Of a DNA stretch of 7,192 nucleotides, positions 1-4,741 are shown in pieces; position 1 is the first letter of the stretch, and each line of letters starts with the position of its first letter. Source of the stretch: an uncultured Spirochaetales bacterium (lineage in GTDB: Bacteria > Spirochaetota > Spirochaetia > Sphaerochaetales > Sphaerochaetaceae). The translations under genes and the position numbers were made by a program. The notes beneath the pieces were generated by a model. It ran no database searches. It saw only the letters and a program-made list of their open reading frames with translations, and had not been told where the DNA came from. Location: positions 1 through 7,192 of the forward strand of contig CALFMX010000290.1 of NCBI GenBank assembly GCA_937902565.1, given 5' to 3'.

Positions 1-2
1 TC

Positions 3-44
3 ACCATGGCCACCGACGGAGTGGGCACCAAGCTCCTCCTGGCC
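3..44 (+). other. PurM-like fragment joined to the prenyl synthase (probable chimeric end)
   Basis: Codons 3-44 read T-M-A-T-D-G-V-G-T-K-L-L-L-A. TDGVGTKLxLA is the strongly conserved nucleotide-binding-region motif of phosphoribosylformylaminoimidazole cyclo-ligase (PurM). It is not found in prenyl synthases, which have AGDYLLAKA at this point. The frames coincide, and the likely shared stretch is around ctcctggcc (about 34-44), so a short identical run could have joined two loci. The run is short, so the identification rests on one motif. A diverged synthase N-terminus is the alternative. Confidence 0.5.
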
Positions 45-665
45 AAGGCCATGGGCCTCAGTGCCAATGCAGAGGCCTTCAATGCCCAGGTGGTCAGCAA
101 TGCGTTCAGCCGGCTCCTTGAGAGTGAGCTTGACCAGGACAGTGAGGTGGGGAATTTCTTCATCTCACAGCGGACCTACCTCAGACGTATCGCCGGCAAG
201 ACAGCGAGCCTCTTCGCCCTCTGTTGCTATGCAGGGGTGGCCCTGGCACAAGCGGGCCCGGTCCTTGAAATGAAAACACACCGCCTCGGCTACGCCCTCG
301 GCATGGCCTTCCAGATCCAGGATGATATCCTCGACTACGACGGCAGTGCCAGCCACCTTGGAAAGGAGACCGGCAGCGATCTTCGGTGCGGTATTCCCAC
401 CCTCCCCTTGCTCCTTGCCTTGGAGGAGGAGCGGAGACGAGGGACAGAAGAGCTGGCCCGCCTCTTGAAGCGAGGGCCCCTGAACAAGCGCTCCACTGCC
501 AAGGTGGTGAGCCTGGTGGCAGACCTCGGTGGCATCGATGGAGCCCGGGAGGTTGAGGACCGCTACCGCAGGCGTGCCGAAAAGGATATCGCCACCCTGC
601 CCAACAGCGAGGTCAGGCGTCTGCTCACCGGCCTGCTTGCAACGCTCTCAACACGTTCGGTATAG
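3..665 (+). CDS. Polyprenyl (isoprenyl) diphosphate synthase, 5'-truncated, with foreign first codons
   Basis: This enzyme family adds isopentenyl diphosphate units head-to-tail onto an allylic diphosphate to make long prenyl chains, for quinone tails or the undecaprenyl lipid carrier. The product is read from the ATG at 6. The second Asp-rich motif is clear: QIQDDILDY, with D106, D107 and D110 binding Mg-diphosphate. The KTASLF segment (K65-T66) and the GKETGSDLRCGIPTLP loop (about 119-134) are also typical. The first Asp-rich motif and about 100 N-terminal residues are missing because the window begins inside the gene. Residues from about LLAKAMGLSA onward fit the family, where GDYLLAKA is usual. 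The preceding MATDGVGTK fits PurM instead, so the ATG at 6 is probably not the real start. The stop is TAG at 663-665, eight bases before the next gene, so the two are likely co-transcribed. Chain length cannot be inferred. Family call is firm; the 5' end is unreliable. Confidence 0.5.
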   Translation, partial: TMATDGVGTKLLLAKAMGLSANAEAFNAQVVSNAFSRLLESELDQDSEVGNFFISQRTYLRRIAGKTASLFALCCYAGVALAQAGPVLEMKTHRLGYALGMAFQIQDDILDYDGSASHLGKETGSDLRCGIPTLPLLLALEEERRRGTEELARLLKRGPLNKRSTAKVVSLVADLGGIDGAREVEDRYRRRAEKDIATLPNSEVRRLLTGLLATLSTRSV

Positions 666-672
666 TAGGGCC

Positions 673-924
673 ATGGACACCAACGACTTTAGCGGAGAGC
701 GGCAAGCTTTCTGTGATGCATATGAGGATACCCTCGCCTTCCTGGAAGCCAGGCAAGAGGCCGACGCCCTCTCCCTCAATGACCTTGAGGGGGAGCTCTA
801 CCACCTGACCGTCTACGAGGGACAGGATTGGGGAGGGCGCGGGGTATTGAAGAACGCCGAGATCCAAGGCCAGATCTCGGCGTACATCGCAGTCATAGAC
901 GCGGTCAAGAACAAAAAGGCCTAG
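673..924 (+). CDS. Small acidic protein of unknown function, 83 aa
   Basis: I do not recognise this protein. It is an 83-residue soluble product with no signal peptide or membrane segment. It has an acidic first half (a run around EARQEADALSLNDLEGEL) and a more basic tail ending KNKKA. The region from about 12 to 46 looks helical. A single Cys lies at position 14, and YEGQDWGGRGVLKN (49-61) is the most distinctive stretch. The ATG at 673 was chosen because it lies eight bases after the prenyl synthase stop, with a weak purine-rich GTAGGG just upstream; the open frame to the left (from 529) overlaps the synthase. Spacing suggests translational coupling to the synthase, as for a small accessory protein, but no function can be claimed. 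Its TAG stop interlocks with the stop of the convergent DUF438 gene. Confidence 0.5.
   Translation: MDTNDFSGERQAFCDAYEDTLAFLEARQEADALSLNDLEGELYHLTVYEGQDWGGRGVLKNAEIQGQISAYIAVIDAVKNKKA
854..883. terminator. 11-bp perfect hairpin; candidate terminator of the minus-strand DUF438 gene
   Basis: ACGCCGAGATC (854-864) and GATCTCGGCGT (873-883) are exact reverse complements around an 8-nt loop. The hairpin lies inside the 83-aa gene, but also 38 nt past the stop of the convergent DUF438 gene. Read on the minus strand it is followed by TCTTCAAT, a poor U-tract; read on the plus strand no U-tract follows. A weak intrinsic terminator for the minus-strand transcript, embedded in the neighbour's coding region, is plausible but not certain. 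Confidence 0.5.
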
Positions 925-2135
925 AGGCGCTTCTCGCCCTCCAAGCTGCGTAGGGCAGAGATCTCCTCACTCGACTCCACCACACCCAGATACTCTCCCT
1001 TGTCATTCCGGACAGCAAAGTAGCGGATCAGGATGAACGAGCCGCCCTTCTGCAACCAGAAGGACTCGCTCTCCTTGCGCCCCGCCTTGAAGTCGGCGAT
1101 CAACGCCTCCACGGCGCCCAGGCTCTTGGGCGGATGGCAGTGGGCGACCTCACGCCCCACGATGGTGCGGGTACGGGGGAAGACGCGCTCCTTGCCCTCG
1201 CTGAAGTACCGCACCCGGTCATCGGCACCCACGAAGGTGATATCAGACGGCAGGGAGTTGAGCATCCAGGTCAGCTCCTCCGTGTTCATATGGCCGCTCG
1301 GCAGGACGATCTCGCCATCGACGCTGCTCGCCGGCTCATCGAGCGCCCCGCTGATCGTGGCGTTCCACCGATACCACGAGGTTGCATCCGAGGGGCTTGC
1401 CCCTTCGATGCCGCCGTTGAAGGCGTAGCCGATGTCGGCGCTGTCGCGGGCCACGGTGATCCACGCCTGCGCGTCCATCACCCCCTCGAGCATCGGCATG
1501 AGGATGTTGTTCTCTTTGTCGATCATCGACCGCACCTGCTCCTCAAGTTGGGCAAGTTCAGCCTCGAGGACCGTCCCCGATCCTTCGATGGAGGCGATCA
1601 CGCGCTTCCAGAGGTCACGGATCTCATCATCGACACCCCACATCACCTTGGGAGGGGCCGTCAGGCCGGCCTTCTCCATGTACGGGAAGAGGAGGTTCTC
1701 CTTGCGTGCATAGTGGCGGTCGAGCGTTGAGAGCTCCTTCACGGCAACCAGGAGATCTGCGATGGCAGCACTGCTCCCCTCTTGCCGGTACGCCTTCACC
1801 GCAGCGGTGAACGGGCCGTCGAGGAAGGAGAGGAGCCCCTCGTTCTCCTTGACGAAGACAAAGGCGGGGTGGCCGGGCTTCTCTTCGGCTCTCTCCCTTG
1901 CATGGATGGCATCGATGCTGTCACCGAAGACGGCTGCGTGCACATCACAGAGCTTCATCACCTGGTCGACGGTGACATCACCGCTCTCCATCAAAGTGCG
2001 CTCCGCTGCGGCAAGCTCCTCAGCTGCGATGGTGCCGAACTCCTCCTCGAAGTCGACCTTGACCGCATCGGCTGCTTCACCCTTGTGCAGGCGCTCGATA
2101 ATCTCTTTCAATTTCAATATTTTGGTGTCGTCCAT
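921..2135 (-). CDS. DUF438 / hemerythrin-like / PAS domain sensor protein
   Basis: A 404-aa soluble three-part protein of the DUF438 family (COG2461). The N-terminal DUF438 helical domain (about 8-80) includes the conserved LCDVHAAVF stretch with H66. A hemerythrin-like HHE region (about 85-232) has GHP (H89), HYARKENLLFP (H141, E146) and a second, related KENNILMP (E208). These are candidate ligands of a non-heme iron or other metal site binding O2, NO or a redox signal. The C-terminal PAS-like domain (about 285-400) has the family HCHPPKS motif (H332, C333, H334) and ends in SLEGEKRL as is usual. The hemerythrin half has fewer His ligands than classical hemerythrin, so the site may differ. 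No kinase or output domain is present, so partner and signal are unknown. ATG 2135 was chosen over GTG 2141 because the GTG lies within the AGGAGGT ribosome site. It is downstream of the CBS gene on the same strand, separated by a hairpin. Confidence 0.5.
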   Translation of the reverse strand: MDDTKILKLKEIIERLHKGEAADAVKVDFEEEFGTIAAEELAAAERTLMESGDVTVDQVMKLCDVHAAVFGDSIDAIHARERAEEKPGHPAFVFVKENEGLLSFLDGPFTAAVKAYRQEGSSAAIADLLVAVKELSTLDRHYARKENLLFPYMEKAGLTAPPKVMWGVDDEIRDLWKRVIASIEGSGTVLEAELAQLEEQVRSMIDKENNILMPMLEGVMDAQAWITVARDSADIGYAFNGGIEGASPSDATSWYRWNATISGALDEPASSVDGEIVLPSGHMNTEELTWMLNSLPSDITFVGADDRVRYFSEGKERVFPRTRTIVGREVAHCHPPKSLGAVEALIADFKAGRKESESFWLQKGGSFILIRYFAVRNDKGEYLGVVESSEEISALRSLEGEKRL

Positions 2136-2139
2136 GACC

Positions 2140-2146
2140 ACCTCCT
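2140..2146 (-). promoter_or_regulatory. Strong ribosome binding site deciding the DUF438 start
   Basis: The minus strand reads AGGAGGT at 2146-2140, a near-perfect Shine-Dalgarno sequence five bases (from AGGAGG) before ATG 2135. The alternative in-frame GTG at 2141 begins inside it, so ATG is the better start. Confidence 0.5.
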
Positions 2147-2177
2147 ACATCTTTTTTAATCCTACTACTTTAATATG

Positions 2178-2211
2178 CTATAAAGCGCTCCAATAGTGAA
2201 GCGCTTTATAG
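2178..2211. terminator. 12-bp perfect hairpin between the CBS and DUF438 genes
   Basis: CTATAAAGCGCT (2178-2189) and AGCGCTTTATAG (2200-2211) are exact reverse complements around a 10-nt loop. On the minus strand the hairpin starts 22 nt after the CBS stop and is followed by CATATTAAAG rather than a T-run. It may therefore be a leaky terminator, an RNA-processing or stabilising hairpin, or a DNA operator. The core AGCGCT is itself palindromic in each arm. The DUF438 gene starts about 43 nt beyond it, so if transcribed as one unit the hairpin would set the ratio of the two genes. Confidence 0.5.
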
Positions 2212-2233
2212 ACAATTCTCCGAGATTGGGTGA

Positions 2234-2677
2234 TCAGTAGGCGTTGGTGATATAGTGCTCAAGCTCTCCGATCTGGAAATCACGCTCATCGAGGACCATC
2301 TTGACCACGTCCCCGACGGAGATCATGCCGATGACGGTGTCATCTTCCACCACCGGAAGGTGGCGGAACCGCCCTGCGGTCATCAACTGCAGGCAATCCT
2401 CGGCACTCTGGTGGGGCTTTACGTAGGTGACGTGGGTCGTCATCACATCCTTTACCTTGATCTCGGCAGTGTTCAGATGCTCAAGCCGGCGTGAGAAGTG
2501 GCGGACGATATCCCGCTCCGAGAGGATACCCTTGATATCTCCCGTCTCGCTGAGGACTAGCAACGCACCGATCTTGTGCTCGGTCAATTGCAAGAGCGCA
2601 TGGGCCAATACATCATCGGGCTTGATGCTGTAGACTGCTGTTCCTTTCTGGTCCAAAATAGATTGCACGTTTGCCAT
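2234..2677 (-). CDS. Two-CBS-domain protein
   Basis: A 147-aa protein made of two tandem CBS motifs (about residues 13-63 and 76-130) and little else. Such stand-alone pairs bind adenosine nucleotides, NAD(H) or S-adenosylmethionine, and act as energy or redox sensors for partner proteins. SERD (53-56) and SVGD (120-123) end the CBS motifs and give the S/T-x-x-D ribose-binding Asp. RFRHLPVV in the second repeat is the typical CBS core strand. The ATG at 2677 follows a GGAGG at 2688-2684 with a 6-nt spacer; the upstream in-frame ATG at 2692 would place that site inside the gene. It stops with TGA. It is upstream of the DUF438 gene on the same strand with a hairpin between, suggesting a shared sensing role, but ligand and partner are not visible. 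It is divergent from the permease genes. Confidence 0.5.
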   Translation of the reverse strand: MANVQSILDQKGTAVYSIKPDDVLAHALLQLTEHKIGALLVLSETGDIKGILSERDIVRHFSRRLEHLNTAEIKVKDVMTTHVTYVKPHQSAEDCLQLMTAGRFRHLPVVEDDTVIGMISVGDVVKMVLDERDFQIGELEHYITNAY

Positions 2678-2747
2678 ATCATACCTCCACATTCCAATTT
2701 TTCTTCTCTCCCTTTAGCGTACTCTACCGAACGCACGGCCGCAAGGG

Positions 2748-2769
2748 TGTTTGTTATGGCGAACAAACA
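2748..2769. promoter_or_regulatory. 22-bp inverted repeat, probable operator
   Basis: TGTTTGTT (2748-2755) and AACAAACA (2762-2769) are perfect 8-bp arms around a 6-bp spacer (ATGGCG). The repeat lies in the 209-bp divergent region, about 70 bp upstream of the CBS start and about 118 bp upstream of the permease start, where a regulator binding site is expected. With no T-run and its location upstream of both genes, a terminator is unlikely. The TTGTT...AACAA core recurs upstream of pflB at 4681-4698. Confidence 0.5.
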
Positions 2770-2831
2770 GAATTAATTTTTTCAAGCTAACCACAGTTTT
2801 GGTGCGGATGCAAGCAATTTCGCTCATTTAG

Positions 2832-2860
2832 TTGCCAATAGCAACGAATTGCGGTATGGT
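2832..2860 (+). promoter_or_regulatory. Sigma70-like promoter of the permease pair, with dyad over the -35
   Basis: TTGCCA (2832-2837) and TATGGT (2855-2860) are separated by 17 bp, four of six matches each to the usual -35 and -10 hexamers. Predicted transcription starts about 20 nt before the GTG start at 2887. The -35 overlaps the dyad GTTGC-CAATA-GCAAC (2831-2845), and GCAA/TTGC elements recur from 2811 to 2853. A repressor binding there would block the promoter. The regulator is not identified. Confidence 0.5.
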
Positions 2861-2886
2861 CTACCCATATACCAAGGAGTCCGGCC

Positions 2887-3366
2887 GTGCAAACCACTAT
2901 TTTCTATGGAGTCGCCCTCTCTCTCCTCTTGCTCTCCTTCATCAAGGATCGCCAGAAAACCCGCCGTTCACTGGTCAAGGCGTGGAAGTCATTCCAGAAC
3001 ATCCTCCCACAGATGCTGGGGATGATCACATCCATCGGCCTGCTGCTGGCCCTCCTCAGCCCCGCGGTGATATCAGAGGTCATCGGCTCCTCCTCCGGAT
3101 GGTGGGGGGTGCTCCTGGCCGCCGTCATCGGCTCCATCACCCTGATCCCGGCCTTCGTCGCCTTTCCCATGGCGGCGATCCTCCTGGAGAACGGGGCTGG
3201 GTACATGCAGCTCTCCGCCTTCGTCTCGACCCTGACGATGGTCGGCGTGATCACCCTCCCCCTCGAGATCAGGTTCTTCGGCAAGAAGTTCACCATCCTG
3301 CGCAACAGCCTCGCCTTCGCCCTCTCCTTTGTGGTGGCATTCGTCATCAGCAAAGTGGTCCACTAG
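2887..3366 (+). CDS. Permease half 1 (COG0701, YraQ/ArsP-like family)
   Basis: A 159-aa integral membrane protein with about five hydrophobic segments (roughly 3-18, 38-60, 72-101, 109-126, 141-157) and a basic loop after the first (KDRQKTRRSLVKAWK). It carries the signature IPAFVAFPMAAILLENGA (87-104), which matches PLYVVFPIAAAFMRKGA in the next gene. The two proteins therefore look like the two repeated halves of a COG0701 permease, made as separate chains. Family members include the organoarsenical exporter ArsP, but many have no known substrate, and no arsenic gene is visible here. The GTG start at 2887 was chosen because AAGGAG (2874-2879) lies 7 nt upstream. The stop TAG (3364-3366) is part of the ribosome site of the next gene, implying translational coupling and equal dosage of the halves. 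Confidence 0.5.
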   Translation: MQTTIFYGVALSLLLLSFIKDRQKTRRSLVKAWKSFQNILPQMLGMITSIGLLLALLSPAVISEVIGSSSGWWGVLLAAVIGSITLIPAFVAFPMAAILLENGAGYMQLSAFVSTLTMVGVITLPLEIRFFGKKFTILRNSLAFALSFVVAFVISKVVH

Positions 3367-3369
3367 GAG
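3364..3369 (+). promoter_or_regulatory. Ribosome binding site overlapping the upstream stop codon
   Basis: TAGGAG (3364-3369) holds both the TAG stop of permease half 1 and the AGGAG ribosome site for half 2, whose ATG follows after five bases. This is a textbook layout for termination-reinitiation coupling. Confidence 0.5.
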
Positions 3370-3374
3370 CCCTT

Positions 3375-3908
3375 ATGAAACGTATCAAGCCATACCTGCT
3401 CTTCCTTATCGCCGCCGCCCTCATCGCCCTCCTCTATATCATCAATCCGCCGATGGGTAGCAAGGCAGCCGTCACCGTCCTCTCCTCCTTCAAGGAGATG
3501 CTCTTCATCCTCCCGCCGGTCTTCATCCTCCTCGGCCTTCTGGACATCTGGGTACCCCGTGAGACGATGGTGCGCTTCATGGGAGAGGGATCGGGACTCA
3601 AGGGGGCGCTCCTCTCCTTCCTGCTCGGCAGCGCCGCTGCAGGCCCCCTCTACGTGGTCTTCCCCATCGCAGCGGCCTTCATGAGGAAGGGGGCGAAGTT
3701 CACCAATATCCTGATCCTCATCGGTGCCTGGTCGACGACGAAAATCCCGATGGTGCTCTTCGAACTCAGTGCGATGGGATTGAAGTTCGGCCTTACCCGC
3801 CTGGCACTGAACATCCCCGTCATCCTGATCATCACCTTCGTGATGGGCAGGGCATTCAGTGAGGAGGAGCGGGCAGCCCTCTACGAGCGGGCCGAGCAGG
3901 TTGATTAG
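3375..3908 (+). CDS. Permease half 2 (COG0701, YraQ/ArsP-like family)
   Basis: A 177-aa integral membrane protein, the partner of half 1. Hydrophobic segments lie at about 7-24, 42-58, 76-102, 110-127 and 145-158. The C-terminus is charged and cytoplasmic-looking (SEEERAALYERAEQVD). It aligns with half 1 through GSAAAGPLYVVFPIAAAF (85-102). The stretch before it also matches: an LLGLLDIWVP-type helix, then a GSG turn, then LLSFLLGS. This supports duplication and a heterodimeric transporter. GAWSTTKIPMVLFE (117-130) corresponds to VSTLTMVGVITLPLE in half 1. The substrate is unknown; an arsenical or other small toxic compound is possible by family only. ATG 3375 lies five bases after AGGAG. Its TAG stop interlocks with the TAA stop of the convergent regulator gene. 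Confidence 0.5.
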   Translation: MKRIKPYLLFLIAAALIALLYIINPPMGSKAAVTVLSSFKEMLFILPPVFILLGLLDIWVPRETMVRFMGEGSGLKGALLSFLLGSAAAGPLYVVFPIAAAFMRKGAKFTNILILIGAWSTTKIPMVLFELSAMGLKFGLTRLALNIPVILIITFVMGRAFSEEERAALYERAEQVD

Positions 3909-4627
3909 AAGGGGATGCCGGCCAGCTCTCCGATGCGCTCCCTGTCGTTGATCCGGACGCTGCGCGCGCCGATGAGGGTGATGATTCCCTCCTCCTCAAA
4001 ATCGTTGAGCTTGCGGCTGAGCGTCTCACGTGCAAGGCCCAGGTAGTTTGCCAGCCCCTCACGCGAGAGGGGCAGGTCGATGACCGTATAGCCGTCGACC
4101 TCCCTGCCATAGGGACGGCGGAATTCGATGAGCAGGCTGGCGATGCGCAGTTCGGCGTTCCGCCCACCCATCGACTGCATCGCACTCTCCAACACCCGCA
4201 TCCGGTTTGCCATCGCCTCGATGATCTCGATGGCCACCTCCGGCTGGGTGTAGAGCAAGGTGCGGAACTGTTCGGTGCTGAGGATGCAGACATCACTCTC
4301 CTCCAGTGCCTCGACGGTGTATGGGACCTCCTCCTCGGTGAGCAGGAAGCGCGCCCCGAAGTAATCATTGACCGGGAAGATGTAGAGGATCTGCTCACGC
4401 CCATCGGCGTTCATGCGGTACGCCTTGGCGCTCCCCTTCTGGATGACCGTGAACCCCTCTGCACGGTCCCCCTCGTGGACAATGATCTCCCCCTTCTGAT
4501 ACCGCTTATGCCCCATCTTGGCGGTGAGGGCATGGACAGTCTCCCGGTTGAGGCTCGCAAAGAGGGGGACATTGCGGATGCATTGGTCATTATTTTTGCA
4601 ATTCCTACACGTTTCAGGGATTTCCAT
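3905..4627 (-). CDS. Crp/Fnr family regulator with FNR-type Fe-S cysteines
   Basis: A 240-aa oxygen or redox-responsive DNA-binding protein. The N-terminus has C7-x2-C10-x5-C16, the same spacing as C20, C23 and C29 of E. coli FNR. C114 in ALEESDVCIL aligns with FNR C122 (ALETSMVCEI), so all four ligands for an oxygen-labile [4Fe-4S] cluster are present. A cyclic-nucleotide-type beta-barrel spans about 20-125, and the dimer helix about 128-154. The helix-turn-helix (about 186-210) reads LPLSREGLANYLGLARETLSRKL. Its recognition helix keeps FNR's E-x-x-S-R (E201, S204, R205) but has R200, the equivalent of CRP R180, where FNR has Val. The start is ATG 4627, five bases after AGGAG (4637-4633); an in-frame TTG lies one codon earlier. 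It is divergent from pflB with a 16-bp palindrome between, so it probably regulates itself and pflB. Confidence in family and Fe-S type is high; the target site is inferred. Confidence 0.5.
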   Translation of the reverse strand: MEIPETCRNCKNNDQCIRNVPLFASLNRETVHALTAKMGHKRYQKGEIIVHEGDRAEGFTVIQKGSAKAYRMNADGREQILYIFPVNDYFGARFLLTEEEVPYTVEALEESDVCILSTEQFRTLLYTQPEVAIEIIEAMANRMRVLESAMQSMGGRNAELRIASLLIEFRRPYGREVDGYTVIDLPLSREGLANYLGLARETLSRKLNDFEEEGIITLIGARSVRINDRERIGELAGIPF

Positions 4628-4646
4628 CAAAACTCCTAGTGAAATA

Positions 4647-4676
4647 CTTCTATTGTGATTTCAATCACAGTAACAA
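4647..4676 (-). promoter_or_regulatory. Candidate promoter of the FNR-like regulator, with the palindrome in its spacer
   Basis: On the minus strand TTGTTA (4676-4671) and TAGAAG (4652-4647) are separated by 18 bp, each a partial match to -35 and -10. The 16-bp palindrome fills the spacer almost exactly, a position that would block RNA polymerase and give repression, consistent with negative autoregulation as known for FNR. Promoter strength and start are inferred. Confidence 0.5.
4654..4669. promoter_or_regulatory. CRP/FNR-type palindromic operator
   Basis: TGTGAT-TTCA-ATCACA has perfect 6-bp arms and contains the CRP-like core TGTGA-N6-TCACA. FNR's own site (TTGAT-N4-ATCAA) has the same 4-bp spacer between GAT and ATC. 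The preference for TGTGA over TTGA fits the CRP-like R200 in the recognition helix of the adjacent regulator. With one flanking T the site also resembles the Rex site TTGTGA-N6-TCACAA (11 of 12), and pfl genes are known Rex targets in some bacteria. It is centred about 80 bp upstream of the pflB start and 34 bp from the regulator start. Confidence 0.5.
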
Positions 4677-4698
4677 TTTTTTGTTCATGGTAGAACAA
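4672..4698. promoter_or_regulatory. Linked TTGTT/AACAA dyads upstream of pflB
   Basis: TTGTTC (4681-4686) and GAACAA (4693-4698) form a 6-bp inverted repeat around ATGGTA. A further AACAA (4672-4676) pairs with TTGTT (4681-4685) across TTTT. They lie between the palindrome and pflB, in the region where the pflB core promoter is expected (possible -10 elements are TAGAAC at 4691 or TATACG at 4711). The core recalls the repeat at 2748-2769, so the same regulator may act at both places. Confidence 0.5.
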
Positions 4699-4741
4699 GG
4701 CTGAAACCAGTATACGAAAGATTAATGCAAGAGGAAACACC

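Noticed and set aside
1134..1730. 198-aa plus-strand open frame inside the DUF438 gene
   Set aside because: It is fully antisense to a clear family member, has His/Asp-rich composition typical of a shadow frame in GC-rich DNA, and has no ribosome site of note.
2178..2211. Transposon-like terminal inverted repeat or attachment site
   Set aside because: The arms are 10 bases apart with no transposase, target duplication or second copy in the window.
2748..2769. Intrinsic terminator in the divergent region
   Set aside because: It lies upstream of genes on both strands, so no gene ends nearby, and there is no T-run; an operator is more likely.
2832..3374. Long in-frame extension upstream of permease half 2 (358-aa reading)
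   Set aside because: The extra part overlaps permease half 1 in another frame and is Pro/Arg/Gly-rich with no family resemblance. AGGAG before ATG 3375 gives the start.
2887..3908. Arsenic resistance operon
   Set aside because: The family includes ArsP, but no arsR, arsC, arsM or arsA gene is present, so the specific role is not supported.
3856..4404. 182-aa Ser/Arg-rich frame within the regulator gene
   Set aside because: Same strand, wrong frame of a well-supported Crp/Fnr gene; composition is that of a frame shadow.
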